A stretch of 64,000 nt of DNA from Halohasta litorea. Its GTDB lineage: Archaea > Halobacteriota > Halobacteria > Halobacteriales > Haloferacaceae. This document shows positions 35,198-44,278 of the stretch, piece after piece. The notes under the pieces were generated by a model. That model had not been told where the DNA came from and searched no databases. It was given only the letters and a program-made list of their open reading frames with translations. How positions within the stretch are numbered: the first letter of the stretch is position 1; each line of letters begins with the position of its first letter. A program made the translations under genes and the position numbers. Location: NCBI RefSeq assembly GCF_024494645.1, contig NZ_JANHDJ010000003.1:248001-312000 (forward strand), written 5' to 3'.

Positions 35198-36622
35198 ATG
35201 CGCTCGTCCAGAGACCGGGTCCCCGACATCGCCGGGTTCGTACCCGTGTTGCTCGCCAATCTGGTTCCGCTGGTCGGTGTCGCTGTCTTCGGCTGGGAGG
35301 CGTCGACGGTGGTCGTGATTTATGTCCTGGAGGTGCTGTGGTCGTTTCCGCTCGCGGGGGCCAAGGCGTTGTTCGCCCAGCGGCCGCCACGCACGGACCG
35401 CGAGAGCATATACGATCTTTCCGAGGCTGTCCTCGTCAATAAGCGCGGCAGTCTGAAGCCGGTCTCGTGGCTCCCGCCAGTCCACCCCCGGAACGTGCCG
35501 TTCGCGCTCGCCGTCGCTGGCGGCGCGGGCTGGTTCGCCGTCTTCGTGGGGTTCGTGCTCGGTCCGGAGTTACCGCTCGTCGACGCGGTACTGCGCCCGG
35601 AAGTCGTCGTGAGCCTCGCGGCGCTGGCGGTCGGCCAGCTCGTCGAGATCGGCCGCGACTACATCGGCGACGGCCGCTACGAGACTACCTCGCCGTTTGC
35701 GGTCGTCGAAACCCCGGCGCGACAGGCGTTGTTTCTGACCGCTCTCCTGTTTGTCGTGCCAGCAGTCGGCGACAGGGTCGACCTTGCGGTCGGGGCGTTC
35801 GTCGTCGGGAAACTCGTCATCGAGTGGTCGGCGTTCCGGGCGACCCACGGGACCGAAGGGCGGCTCACGGCGTGGCTCTCGGGCCCCGACACACCGGCCG
35901 AGCGTCCCGACCGGCCACAGGTTCCCGACAGCGCGCCCACTGCGGTCGTCTCGACGGCCGACCGCGCGGTGTGGCTGACCGCCGTCGGCCGGACGCTCAC
36001 GACCGTCGTGCCGAGATATCTCAAACCGTTCGTGATCGCCTGGCTCGTGTCAGTTGCAGTGATCTCCTGGAGTGGACGCTCCGGGACAGCCGTAACCGGC
36101 GTGACGGTCGCGCTGTTCGGGCTGTTCGCCGCCGCGCTGGCGGCGAAAACGGCGGCCTACTACTACAGATACGGACCGCTCGAATACCGCCGGTACGGCG
36201 ATCGACTGGTCGCCTACGACACGTGGCTCGACGAGCCGCAGTGGTCGACCCCGATCGACGTGCTCCGAGATGTCGAGATCGTCGGCAACCGGCTGGCCGA
36301 TCGGCTGCTCGACACCCGGACGATCTCGCTGACGACGGGGTGGGGAGACGACGAGACTGAACGAACCGTCGGCCCGATCGCCGAGCCGGAGCAGTTGCTA
36401 ACGGCGTTCGAACTCCCAATACGGTCGACGGAGCTGCCAGCGGTCGACCGACGTCTCGCGGCCGGAGCGGTCGGTGCGGCCGGGGTGGTCGGTGGCCTCG
36501 TCGGGCTCGCCGTGGTCGGTCCGTGGGCCTCGACCGGCGCGGTGTTGAACCTCCTGTTTTTGCTCCCGGTGTTGCTGCTGGCTCCGGTCGGCCTCTGGCG
36601 GCGAGCCGCAAGTGAGCGGTAG
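35198..36622 (+). CDS. DUF6498-like multi-pass membrane protein with PH-like C-terminal region
   Basis: 474 residues from the ATG at 35198; a TTG three bases earlier is ignored because of the promoter position. About eight hydrophobic helices. The start LLANLVPLVGVAVFGWEASTVVVIYVLEVLW is the DUF6498 pattern, with a second group of helices at about 105-240 and one at 285-315. The soluble part RYGPLEYRRYGDRLVAYDTWLDEPQWSTPIDVLRDVEI (about 330-410) looks like a bacterial PH-type module. Two terminal helices end the chain. Function unknown. Confidence 0.75.
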   Translation: MRSSRDRVPDIAGFVPVLLANLVPLVGVAVFGWEASTVVVIYVLEVLWSFPLAGAKALFAQRPPRTDRESIYDLSEAVLVNKRGSLKPVSWLPPVHPRNVPFALAVAGGAGWFAVFVGFVLGPELPLVDAVLRPEVVVSLAALAVGQLVEIGRDYIGDGRYETTSPFAVVETPARQALFLTALLFVVPAVGDRVDLAVGAFVVGKLVIEWSAFRATHGTEGRLTAWLSGPDTPAERPDRPQVPDSAPTAVVSTADRAVWLTAVGRTLTTVVPRYLKPFVIAWLVSVAVISWSGRSGTAVTGVTVALFGLFAAALAAKTAAYYYRYGPLEYRRYGDRLVAYDTWLDEPQWSTPIDVLRDVEIVGNRLADRLLDTRTISLTTGWGDDETERTVGPIAEPEQLLTAFELPIRSTELPAVDRRLAAGAVGAAGVVGGLVGLAVVGPWASTGAVLNLLFLLPVLLLAPVGLWRRAASER

Positions 36623-36643
36623 TCGGTGGGGCCGGAGCGAGGC

Positions 36644-36988
36644 TCAGACGCCAGTGGCTGGCTGCCAGCCCGAATACTGCAACAGCTCCATCGCACGGTT
36701 GGCCTTCGCCAGCAACACTTCGCGCTGGCTGGGCGAGGTCTCATCGAGCAGTTCGGCGGGTACAGCGAGCGTTCCCGATGGAACCCCCTCGTCGCCGTGG
36801 ACGGGGAAGTGTGTGGTGTCGACTTTCATCACGAGCGGCGCGTCGAGCCGCTCGATGCCCTCGCCGTCCGTATACAACTGCTCGTTGACCGCTTCGTGGT
36901 CGTCCCGATGGATCACTGCCCGTTCGCCGTCGTGCGGCTCGACGTACAGTTTCCCGAGGTAGTAGCCGCCCGAAAATTGCTCGAACAT
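36644..36988 (-). CDS. DUF5802-like haloarchaeal protein
   Basis: 114 residues from the ATG at 36988 (MFEQFSGGYYLGKLYVEP), which I recall as the usual start of the DUF5802 family; ATGs at 36997 and 37012 are possible, the last lying about 30 bp after a TATATAAAA box (37039-37047, minus strand). Small alpha/beta protein: YYLGKLYVEPHDGERAVIHRDDHEAVNEQLY then a helical end. No catalytic motif. An 18-bp palindrome overlaps the start region and may be an operator. Confidence 0.75.
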   Translation of the reverse strand: MFEQFSGGYYLGKLYVEPHDGERAVIHRDDHEAVNEQLYTDGEGIERLDAPLVMKVDTTHFPVHGDEGVPSGTLAVPAELLDETSPSQREVLLAKANRAMELLQYSGWQPATGV

Positions 36989-36997
36989 ACTATTCAT

Positions 36998-37015
36998 GCC
37001 ATGGTATACCATGGC
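36998..37015. promoter_or_regulatory. 18-bp perfect palindrome at the DUF5802 transcription start
   Basis: GCCATGGTATACCATGGC is perfectly self-complementary and lies about 25-45 bp after the TATA box at 37039-37047, straddling the expected transcription start. A dimeric repressor site is a reasonable reading. Confidence 0.5.
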
Positions 37016-37156
37016 GACTGATAAGCGTTGTCGAGGTGTTTTATATAGACCCGCAATGAGACTCCTCGGCAGGCAACCAAAGGAATGTCGACAGCGAACC
37101 GGTAGTAGTCGGCGTTTGTTTAAATAGTAGCAGTCGAGCAGGGGGCCAAACGGGGC

Positions 37157-37675
37157 CTAGTTCCACTCGACGTCGACCGATTCGAGGACGACATCGTCGT
37201 AGGGTTTGTCGTTGCCGTCGGTGCGAACCGAGCCGATCTCCTCGACGACGTCCATACCGTCGATGACTTCGCCGAACACCGAGTGTTTGCCGTCGAGGTG
37301 CGGGGTGGCATCGAGGGTGATGAAGAACTGCGAGCCGTTGGTGTTCGGCCCGGAGTTGGCCATACTAAGGACGCCCGCGCTGTCGTGGGTAAGTTCGTCG
37401 TGGAACTCGTCGTCGAACTGGTAGCCGGGGCCGCCGCGGCCGGTGCCGGTCGGGTCGCCGCCCTGGATCATAAAGCCCTCAATGATGCGGTGGAAGATGA
37501 CGTCCTCGTAGAGGGGCTGGTTTTCGACGGTGTCGCCGGTCTCGGGGTCGGTCCACTCCTTGGAGCCGGTGGCGAGGCCGATGAAGTTGCCGACAGTATT
37601 GGGAGCGCGCTCCTCGAACAGTTCGACGGTGATGTCGCCGTGGTTCGTCTGTAGGGTCGCGGTTGGGTTTGCCAT
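37157..37675 (-). CDS. Cyclophilin-type peptidylprolyl isomerase
   Basis: 172 residues from the ATG at 37675 ([20 protein letters not shown]); the longer frame is not protein-like. Cyclophilin core residues are present: [24 protein letters not shown] holds the catalytic Arg (FHRI) and the GFMIQGGD signature; [18 protein letters not shown] and [16 protein letters not shown] follow. It is a single-domain cytoplasmic prolyl isomerase for protein folding. It stands alone on this strand. Confidence 0.96.
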   Translation of the reverse strand: MANPTATLQTNHGDITVELFEERAPNTVGNFIGLATGSKEWTDPETGDTVENQPLYEDVIFHRIIEGFMIQGGDPTGTGRGGPGYQFDDEFHDELTHDSAGVLSMANSGPNTNGSQFFITLDATPHLDGKHSVFGEVIDGMDVVEEIGSVRTDGNDKPYDDVVLESVDVEWN

Positions 37676-37840
37676 ACAGGTCGACTGGCTGGCACGGTGA
37701 AAACAGTGCTGTCTCGGGGTCGGTCGTTTCGGCCAGCCGACGTCGTGGTGTGAATCAGCGAGCAGACCACTCACTGTCGACATGGTGCCACGGCTCAACG
37801 AGGTTTATGTAGGTCGCCTGCATAAGACGCTTCCAACCCG

Positions 37841-38548
37841 ATGGAAGAGAGCATTTCCGGCTTCAAAGTACGCGGCGAGTGGAGCGACGTCGTCGAACAC
37901 GGCGAACGCATCACCCAAGCACTCCGGGAGACGGGCACCGCGGAGAGCAAGCCGTTCGAAGCGGCCTTCGAGGAGTGGAACGAGTGGCGACCCAAAGCCC
38001 ACGAACGGCTGAGCAAGGACGTCAACGAGAAGACGGCCGATCAGGCCAGCGTCGCCGAGGGCGAAGGCGAAAAGGCGGGCAAGGCCGCGACTGACGACGT
38101 CCGAGCCGCGGGTGAGAAGCTCTCTGAGTCCTACGAGAAGATGGACGAGGGCGACGACGAGGGCGCGGTCGAGCGCTGGCAGGATTCGATCGACTACGTC
38201 ACCCGCGCGGCGGACTCGGTGGGCCGGAAGGCGATCCGAACCGTCGAGACCACCGTGTATCAGAAGGTGATGACACAGCTCGCGCCCTACTATTTCGACA
38301 ACGACCTCATCAGTGCCAACATCCAGAAGTCGACCCAGGGCAACGGCGACGAGGAATTCATCTTCGAGGTCAACGTCAACGACGACGAGCTGAAAGAAGC
38401 GGTCTCCCAGCAGCTCGGCGAGTACGAGGACACCATCGACCGATGGCACGTCACCACCGAAAAGGAGACCGAAAGCGTCGAAGCCGCCGAGGGCGTCGAA
38501 CCGCCCGAACCGCAGGACAACGACGACACCCGGTCGACGACCAACTGA
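37841..38548 (+). CDS. DUF5828-like haloarchaeal protein
   Basis: 235 residues, acidic and mainly helical, no membrane segment. MEESISGFKVRGEWSDVVEHGERI at the start and APYYFDNDLISANI in the second half resemble what I recall of the DUF5828 family. A helical middle (60-125) carries charged repeats (EGEGEKAGKAATDD). The C-terminus is disordered. The next small gene begins 3 bp after its stop, so they form a pair. Function unknown. Confidence 0.72.
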   Translation: MEESISGFKVRGEWSDVVEHGERITQALRETGTAESKPFEAAFEEWNEWRPKAHERLSKDVNEKTADQASVAEGEGEKAGKAATDDVRAAGEKLSESYEKMDEGDDEGAVERWQDSIDYVTRAADSVGRKAIRTVETTVYQKVMTQLAPYYFDNDLISANIQKSTQGNGDEEFIFEVNVNDDELKEAVSQQLGEYEDTIDRWHVTTEKETESVEAAEGVEPPEPQDNDDTRSTTN

Positions 38549-38550
38549 CA

Positions 38551-38784
38551 ATGACCGATCCACTCCGCATCGAGCCCGGCGACCGAACGGCCGAAGCGAT
38601 CGTCGACGAACTCACGGCCGGTCGCCGAATCCTGGTGACCGTCGAGATGCTCGGGCAGCCAAAGGAGATCAGCCTCCGGTACGACGGGACGCACTACTAC
38701 TGCGATACGCCGACCCGGCTCCACAAACATAGCGATGCGAGCGAGATGCGGGAGTGTGTCCGCGAGATGGGGTACGGAACGTAG
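38551..38784 (+). CDS. Small conserved-type haloarchaeal protein (77 residues)
   Basis: Starts at the ATG 2 bp after the preceding stop (MTDPLRIEPGDRTAEAIVDEL), so it is co-transcribed with the DUF5828-like gene. Short alpha/beta pattern, ILVTVEMLGQPKEISLRYDGTHYYCDTPTRLH, with one Cys and two His near the end (RLHKHSDASEMRECV); a metal site is possible but not clear. I recall similar haloarchaeal proteins (possibly DUF8001) but cannot confirm it. It lies 48 bp before the HTH protein gene. Confidence 0.65.
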   Translation: MTDPLRIEPGDRTAEAIVDELTAGRRILVTVEMLGQPKEISLRYDGTHYYCDTPTRLHKHSDASEMRECVREMGYGT

Positions 38785-38832
38785 CCACGCCAAGCCGCGT
38801 GATTTTACTGTGGGTCGGTCCTACGGACGGGT

Positions 38833-39204
38833 ATGACCGATTCGCCAGATATCGAAACGCTCGTGGGCACCACCGAGCCGGAGTTCGCCCACATCCTCTC
38901 GTGTGTGTTCGGCATCCGTGACCACGAGAGCCGGACCTATCTCACGCTCCTGGACAACCCTGGCAGTACCGTCGAGGAACTGGCCGAGACGCTCGACCGC
39001 GACCGGAGCAACGTCAACCGCTCGCTGTCGACGCTCCGAGAAAAGGGGCTGGCCGACCGGGAGCGCCGCCTCCTCGATCCGGGCGGCTACGTCTACCAGT
39101 ACACCGCGGTCGAGCTCCCGACCGCCAAGGAGATGCTCCACAACGCCCTCGACGAATGGGCCGAGGCGGTCCACGATTCGATCGACGGGTTCGGCGACCG
39201 ATAA
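38833..39204 (+). CDS. Winged-helix transcriptional regulator (TrmB/MarR-like)
   Basis: 123 residues. A helix-turn-helix at about 45-85: LLDNPGSTVEELAETLDRDRSNVNRSLSTLREKGLADRERR, with a wing that follows (LDPGGYVYQYTAVEL). This is the small stand-alone TrmB-like type common in haloarchaea. A C-terminal helix may dimerise (AKEMLHNALDEWAEAVHDSI). No ligand domain is present. It precedes threonine synthase by 53 bp on the same strand; a regulatory link is only a guess. Confidence 0.8.
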   Translation: MTDSPDIETLVGTTEPEFAHILSCVFGIRDHESRTYLTLLDNPGSTVEELAETLDRDRSNVNRSLSTLREKGLADRERRLLDPGGYVYQYTAVELPTAKEMLHNALDEWAEAVHDSIDGFGDR

Positions 39205-39257
39205 GAAGGCTGCCGACAACCGACCGGCTTTTGAGGCCGCCGCGTCAGCATTAGACA

Positions 39258-40520
39258 ATGAGTCTTGAGCTTTCTGCCCCGGCCCAGTCGGCCCCGGGCT
39301 GTGCGAACGACGACGACGTCTGGCTGGAGTGTATCGAGTGTGGCGAGCAGTTCGCCCCCTTCGACGACATCCGCTATACCTGTGACGACTGCGACGGCCT
39401 GCTTGAGGTCCGGTACGCCGAACCGCCGACCTTCGATGAGTTCGAGGGCCGTGGCGTCTGGCGGTACAACGCCGCCCTCCCATTCGAGGTGGGCGTCACC
39501 CTCCCCGAGGGCGACACGCCGCTCCACGAGGCCCCACGGCTCCGCGAGGATATCGGTGTCGACAAACTCCGCATCAAACACGAGGGGATGAACCCCACCG
39601 GCTCGTTCAAGGACCGCGGGATGACCGTCGGCGTCCGCGTGGCCAAGGAACTCGGCGTCGGGCGACTCGCCTGCGCCTCGACCGGCAACACCAGCGCGGC
39701 GCTGGCGGCCTACGGCGCCCGCGGCGGGATGGAAACGCTCGTCTTGCTGCCGTCGGGCAAAGTCGCCGCGGGAAAGATCGCCCAGGCGAGCCTGCACGAC
39801 GCCCGGATCCTGGAGGTCGACGGCAACTTCGACTCCTGTCTCGACATCGTCCAGGAGCTCGCTGCCCGCGGCGAGGCCTACCTCCTCAATTCCCTCAATC
39901 CGTTCCGCCTGGAGGGCCAGAAGACGATCGGCTTCGAGATCCTCGAAGCACATTACGAGGACTACGGCGAGTATCCCGACCGGATCGTCCTCCCGGTCGG
40001 CAACGCGGGCAACACCTCGGCGCTCTACAAGGCGTTCCGCGAACTCGTCCAGAGCGGCTCGCTCGACGAGGATCAGGTACCGAAACTCACCGGCGTTCAA
40101 GCCGAGGGCGCAGCCCCGATGGTCGAGGCCGTCCGCGAGGGCAACGACGAGGTTCGGCGCTGGGAGCACGTCGAGACCAAGGCGACGGCGATCCGCATCG
40201 GCAACCCGGTCAACGCGCCGAAGGCGCTGCCCGGCATCCGCAACACTGGCGGCACTGCCGTGGCGGTCACCGACGAGGAGATCACCGACGCCCAGCGCGA
40301 TCTCGCCGGAGAGGGGATCGGCGTCGAACCCGCCTCGGCGGCCTCCGTAGCTGGCCTCCGGAAACTCCGCCAGTCGGGCGAAATCAGTGCGGATGAATCG
40401 GTGGTCTGTCTCACCACCGGCCACCTGCTGAAGGACCCCGACGCCGCCTTCGCGGCCGGTGACGACCCCGAACCGGTGCCTAACGACACCGAAGCCGTCA
40501 TCGACCACCTCCACGAGTAG
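39258..40520 (+). CDS. thrC: Threonine synthase
   Basis: 420 residues. It converts O-phosphohomoserine to threonine with PLP. An N-terminal Cys-rich zinc-like segment (WLECIECGEQFAPFDDIRYTCDDCDGLLEV) is the usual archaeal start, then the PLP lysine motif NPTGSFKDRGMTVG at about 111-124 and the Ser-rich phosphate loop VGNAGNTSAL. The protein is full length. No other threonine genes are adjacent. Confidence 0.95.
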   Translation: MSLELSAPAQSAPGCANDDDVWLECIECGEQFAPFDDIRYTCDDCDGLLEVRYAEPPTFDEFEGRGVWRYNAALPFEVGVTLPEGDTPLHEAPRLREDIGVDKLRIKHEGMNPTGSFKDRGMTVGVRVAKELGVGRLACASTGNTSAALAAYGARGGMETLVLLPSGKVAAGKIAQASLHDARILEVDGNFDSCLDIVQELAARGEAYLLNSLNPFRLEGQKTIGFEILEAHYEDYGEYPDRIVLPVGNAGNTSALYKAFRELVQSGSLDEDQVPKLTGVQAEGAAPMVEAVREGNDEVRRWEHVETKATAIRIGNPVNAPKALPGIRNTGGTAVAVTDEEITDAQRDLAGEGIGVEPASAASVAGLRKLRQSGEISADESVVCLTTGHLLKDPDAAFAAGDDPEPVPNDTEAVIDHLHE

Positions 40521-40623
40521 GCAATCGACGGCAGACAGTCAGCGGCAGACAGGCGGCGGCAGCAGCCGTTGTCATGCGGCGGTCTGACATACCCTTTTGT
40601 TTGTGAGCGACAGCTAGCCTGCT

Positions 40624-41061
40624 ATGTGGTCATCAACGCTCCCGACGAGAACAGTGCGCAACGAGGGGCGTAGTCGTCGGACCTTCCCCCGGCAGTCGAC
40701 CGCGCAGCCGAACAGTCGACGGAAACAGCCCCAACGGCCCGATTCGACAGCCAACCGCTCGCAGGCGGCGCTCCGAGAGGAGATCGACCGGCTCCGAACC
40801 GAAAACCAGCAGGCCGAAGCCGAGATCCAGCGGCTCCAGTCGGAGATCGACCGGCTTCGGGGCCAGCTGGCAGACCACCAGCAGTCCCAGCAGGCGATCA
40901 TCGACCGGTACGAAGCGATACTCGGCGAACTCGAATCGGCAGCCGCGACCGACCCGCCAGCGACGACGCGCCGAGCACCGGTCGACAGCACGGGGTCGAC
41001 CGAGAGCAGGCGCGCGGAGAAGGGAGTTATCGCTCGACTCAGGCGCTGGCTACTGGGTTAG
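40624..41061 (+). CDS. Coiled-coil protein with basic N-terminus and amphipathic C-terminus
   Basis: 145 residues, MWSSTLPTRTVRNEGRSRRTF. The first 45 residues are Arg/Ser-rich, the middle (48-105) is a clear heptad coiled coil (EEIDRLRTENQQAEAEIQRLQ), and the end GVIARLRRWLLG is an amphipathic helix that may touch the membrane. Such small coiled-coil proteins are common in haloarchaea without known function. Its stop codon overlaps that of the convergent metallophosphoesterase gene (TTAG). Confidence 0.68.
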   Translation: MWSSTLPTRTVRNEGRSRRTFPRQSTAQPNSRRKQPQRPDSTANRSQAALREEIDRLRTENQQAEAEIQRLQSEIDRLRGQLADHQQSQQAIIDRYEAILGELESAAATDPPATTRRAPVDSTGSTESRRAEKGVIARLRRWLLG

Positions 41062-42128
41062 TCGTCGACGGTCGTCGATCCCGGTGGCGGTGAGGACGTC
41101 GGTTCAAGGCTGAGTGGTCCGGTCGGGAGCCACTCTTCGACCAGCGGGAACTGCGCGGTTCGGATCGCGCCGAGGGCGGCCTGGCCGCGGTCGACATCGG
41201 TGCCGTCGAGACGGGCCCGGTAGGCTGCCAGCGACTCTCGTTCGGAGGCTACCGGAACGTACCGAACCGTGGTGCCACGGCTGTCGATGTCGACGAGCAG
41301 GTACGCTTGGGGGAACGTACAGGTCGAGGGTGCAGTGATCTCGGTAACCGTCGCGCTGTCGGCAGTGGGTCGGCTCACCAGCGGATCGGCGGTCGGTGTG
41401 ATCGTCCCGGCGGCTGGCTCGGTCGGCTGCTGGCCGTGGAAGGCGACACCCGGCAGGTGAATGTGGCCGGTGAGGACCAGCGGCACCCCGGCGGCCGCCA
41501 GCGTCTCCATCACCGCCCCGCCGTTGCGCATGATCGGTACCGTGGACATATCGATCCCCGAGGCGACGCCGGAGGCTTCGGCTTGCCGGGCCGTCGGCGG
41601 GAGGTTGTGATGGGTGAAGGCGATCGGACAGTCGGCCGACTCGACGCGGCTGGCGAGCCAGCCCAACTGGGAATCGGTGATCCGGCCGTCGTGGCTCTCC
41701 CGAAGGTCGCCGTCGGGCATCCACGCGCTGTCGAGGCCAAACACGTCGACGCCGTTGATCCCCACGTGGTAGGGCAGCGAGCCCGGCGTATAGCGGTCGA
41801 CGAACCGGCCGCGGGAGGCCGAGCGGTGGTCGTCGAACGTTTTTGGGACATCGTGGTTGCCGGGCACCGCGAGGAACGGGGCATCCAGCTCCGAAAGGAG
41901 GTCGTCGACACGGTCGAAATCCCACGGTGCGCCGTCCTTCGTGAGATCGCCGACCGAGAGCACCGCGTTCACGCCGCGGCTGTTGATGTCCTCGATCGCC
42001 GTCTCGAAGCGAGCTTCGGTCCGATCGAACTGCTTTGGGGAGCCGCTGGCCCGCGTCGAGACGTGTGGATCGGCGACGATCGCAAACCGTGTGTGACGGG
42101 CCGCCGTGGGTTCGGCGAGTCGAGCCAT
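41058..42128 (-). CDS. Calcineurin-like metallophosphoesterase
   Basis: 356 residues from the ATG at 42128 (MARLAEPTAARHTRFAIVADPHVS); an upstream ATG at 42167 is possible. The five metallophosphoesterase motifs occur in order: DPHVS (D-x-H), SVGDLTKDG (GD), PGNHDVP (GNHD), FTHHNLPP (H), and LTGHIHLPG (GHxH). All metal ligands are present, so it should be an active phosphodiesterase or monoesterase; substrate not predictable. No signal peptide, so cytoplasmic. It converges with the coiled-coil gene. Confidence 0.87.
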   Translation of the reverse strand: MARLAEPTAARHTRFAIVADPHVSTRASGSPKQFDRTEARFETAIEDINSRGVNAVLSVGDLTKDGAPWDFDRVDDLLSELDAPFLAVPGNHDVPKTFDDHRSASRGRFVDRYTPGSLPYHVGINGVDVFGLDSAWMPDGDLRESHDGRITDSQLGWLASRVESADCPIAFTHHNLPPTARQAEASGVASGIDMSTVPIMRNGGAVMETLAAAGVPLVLTGHIHLPGVAFHGQQPTEPAAGTITPTADPLVSRPTADSATVTEITAPSTCTFPQAYLLVDIDSRGTTVRYVPVASERESLAAYRARLDGTDVDRGQAALGAIRTAQFPLVEEWLPTGPLSLEPTSSPPPGSTTVDD

Positions 42129-42342
42129 CACCGTGCTGGCGGAGTGCCGAAGGGGTAGACCACGCATTGGCGTCGACTCGGTAGTCGAAGGCTAAAGCCG
42201 TATCTAGGAGGTATATACTGCACTGGAGAGTCTATATAGCCGCTCCGGAGCAACGGTGGTTTATAAGTGGCATACGAACCACATAAAAATCGTTATCGGT
42301 CGACTACGGCTATCGCCCGTGAGGCCCAATATAAGGGAGATC

Positions 42343-42948
42343 ATGGAACCCCAATCCTCTCCCCAGTCGACCGAGATGACAACTCCCAAGAGCTGGTGGC
42401 CGTTCGTCGTTGGCGGTATCGGCCTCGCAGTTGTCGGCCTTACTGCGATGATTGTCCCGTTTTTCACGGGGATCTCACTATCGCTACTGTTAGGTGGGCT
42501 GCTGGTCGTCGGCGGCCTCGTCCACGGCTGGCACGCCGTTGGCGTCCGACAGTGGCGCGCATTTCTCTGGCAGGTCGCCCTCGCGGCAGTCTACACCGTC
42601 GCCGGGCTCGCGCTGCTGGCGAATCCTCTCGTCGGGCTCGCCACGCTGTCGACGCTCCTGATCGCGTTTTTCATCGCGGAGGGGATCGTCGAGATCGGGA
42701 TGGGACTGCGCTCGCGGACCCACTCCGGGTGGGGGTCGTTGGTCGCCAGCGGCCTGCTGTCGCTCGTGCTGGCCGGGGTGCTGCTGGCCGGGCTGCCGGG
42801 GAGCCTGCTGTGGGCAGTCGGCCTCCTGTTCGGCGTCGACCTCCTGGTGACCGGCCTCACGATGGCCGCACTCGGGATCTCGAGCCGTCGACGCATCGCT
42901 GCGACTGAGACACTCGAAGAGCCGGCCGCACAGCGACCCAGCGTCTGA
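42343..42948 (+). CDS. HdeD/DUF308 family small membrane protein
   Basis: 201 residues from the ATG at 42343 (MEPQSSPQSTEMTTPKSWW). Six hydrophobic helices in three pairs with the internal repeat of the family, each with the GLLVVGGLVHGWHAV / IAFFIAEGIVEIGMGL / GVDLLVTGLTMAAL pattern. Family members such as HdeD are tied to acid resistance in bacteria; in archaea the role is unknown. A TTATAAG box at 42261-42267 and AT-rich DNA downstream precede the gene; with a start at 42343 this would leave a leader of about 50 nt. Confidence 0.85.
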   Translation: MEPQSSPQSTEMTTPKSWWPFVVGGIGLAVVGLTAMIVPFFTGISLSLLLGGLLVVGGLVHGWHAVGVRQWRAFLWQVALAAVYTVAGLALLANPLVGLATLSTLLIAFFIAEGIVEIGMGLRSRTHSGWGSLVASGLLSLVLAGVLLAGLPGSLLWAVGLLFGVDLLVTGLTMAALGISSRRRIAATETLEEPAAQRPSV

Positions 42949-42971
42949 GATCGATCACCCCGTCCCTGGTA

Positions 42972-43787
42972 TTAGCTGTCGAGAGCCGAATGAGAAAAGA
43001 CGAACTCCCGGAGCAGTTTGCCGCCGAGCGCGGCGGCTTGGCCGTCGTCTCGGTCGTTGACCTCGACGAGATCGAACCCCACACAAGCGGATGCAACCGT
43101 CCGCACCACATCGCGCATCTGCCGGGGCGAGAGTCCGAACGGCTCCATCGTCCCCGTTCCGGGCGCGAATCCTGGATCGGCGGCATCGATGTCGACACTT
43201 AGATACGCCGACCGACCGCCAAATGTCGGCGGATCGGCCAGCCAGTCGTCGACCGATTCGGGCCCAACGACGGTCACGTCATCGGCCTCGGCGCGTGCCC
43301 ACTCGTCGGCCGAGCCCGTTCGCGCACCGAGGATGATCGCCTCGTCGGCGGTTTGTAGGGTGCGGTGGGTGACACAGGCGTGGCTCCATGCGTTGCCGTC
43401 GTATTCCTCGCGGAGGTCGAGATGGGCGTCGAGACAGACGAACACGTCGGGGTTGGCCGCCTCAACCGCCGGAGCGGTGACGGTGTGCTCGCCGCCCAAC
43501 AGCAGGGGGACAGCCCCGTCCCAGACAACGTCGCGGAGTTGGCCGCCGAGGTAATCGCAGTACTCCGGAACGTCATCCCATGCGCGGACATCGCCCGCGT
43601 CGTGGACGCCAAGTTCGGTGAACTGCTGGTCCGTCCGGTGGTCGTAGTTATCGTAACTCTCGGCAAAACGGCGAACGCGGTCGGGACCGAACCGGGTCCC
43701 GGGTTGAAAGGTGGTCGTGACGTCGAGGGGCGCGCCGACGACCACGTAGGAAGCAGCCTCGCGGTCGGCAGTCGCGCCAGGGAACAT
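42972..43787 (-). CDS. speB: Agmatinase/ureohydrolase, probably in eIF5A modification
   Basis: 271 residues. Ureohydrolase metal ligands are all present: GGEHT (His), DAHLDLREEYD (Asp-x-His-x-Asp), and SVDIDAADP (Asp-x-Asp). It would split agmatine-type guanidines to amines and urea. Its start overlaps the eIF-5A stop by one base (TAATG). In Haloferax work that I recall, the neighbouring agmatinase-like gene helps make the deoxyhypusine-type side chain of eIF-5A, and this arrangement is the same. No deoxyhypusine synthase gene is in the window. Confidence 0.9.
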   Translation of the reverse strand: MFPGATADREAASYVVVGAPLDVTTTFQPGTRFGPDRVRRFAESYDNYDHRTDQQFTELGVHDAGDVRAWDDVPEYCDYLGGQLRDVVWDGAVPLLLGGEHTVTAPAVEAANPDVFVCLDAHLDLREEYDGNAWSHACVTHRTLQTADEAIILGARTGSADEWARAEADDVTVVGPESVDDWLADPPTFGGRSAYLSVDIDAADPGFAPGTGTMEPFGLSPRQMRDVVRTVASACVGFDLVEVNDRDDGQAAALGGKLLREFVFSHSALDS

Positions 43788-44161
43788 TACACGACCTTTC
43801 GCTGACCCTCGTACTCGAGGTATTCGATATTGGTGTCGCTCTCGAACTCCTCGTCTTCGGGGATGCGCATCGTGAACGTCTCGTAGGTGTCCAGGTCCAT
43901 CACCTGGGCGTCGTCACCGGTCACGGAGACGACCTGGCCCTGTTTCCGCTCGATGATCGGCACCCAGACCTTCGCGTCGACGGGCTGGCTGAGGCTCCGC
44001 TTTTTCTCGTCGAAGACGCCTTTGCCCTCGACGCGGGCCTTCGCACTGCCGTGTTTGCCCGGCTTGGCTGTGCTGTAGTGGTTGATTTTGCACGGCGAGT
44101 CGTCCATCATTACGTAGCTTCCCTCTTGGAGTTCGCGAACCTGCTTCTGTTCTCGCGGCAT
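43787..44161 (-). CDS. eif5A: Translation factor IF-5A (eIF-5A)
   Basis: 124 residues. Helps the ribosome pass proline-rich and other difficult stretches. The N-terminal SH3-like domain carries the modified-lysine loop [12 protein letters not shown], where the Lys (position 36) becomes hypusine or deoxyhypusine. The C-terminal OB domain follows. First gene of a two-gene operon with speB. Start: [16 protein letters not shown]. Confidence 0.96.
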   Translation of the reverse strand: MPREQKQVRELQEGSYVMMDDSPCKINHYSTAKPGKHGSAKARVEGKGVFDEKKRSLSQPVDAKVWVPIIERKQGQVVSVTGDDAQVMDLDTYETFTMRIPEDEEFESDTNIEYLEYEGQRKVV

Positions 44162-44230
44162 GAACGTCCCTTCTTGAGGAGCCAGTATAAACCGTTTGGA
44201 ACGCGCCGACGCGAGAGGGGTTGGCGGATC

Positions 44231-44270
44231 GTAGTCAGCGACTACTCACGTCGTAGCGACTGACTACTCA
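44231..44270. repeat. Two variant hairpin copies at the 3' end of the HAD phosphatase gene
   Basis: GTAGTCAGCGACTACTCAC (44231-44249) and GTAGCGACTGACTACTCAC (about 44253-44271) are related near-palindromes, followed by ATAGTCACTCACTGA. Each forms a short stem of GTAGTC with GACTAC or a near variant. They lie directly after the stop codon of the HAD gene, which reads away to the left. Confidence 0.5.
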
Positions 44271-44278
44271 CATCATAG

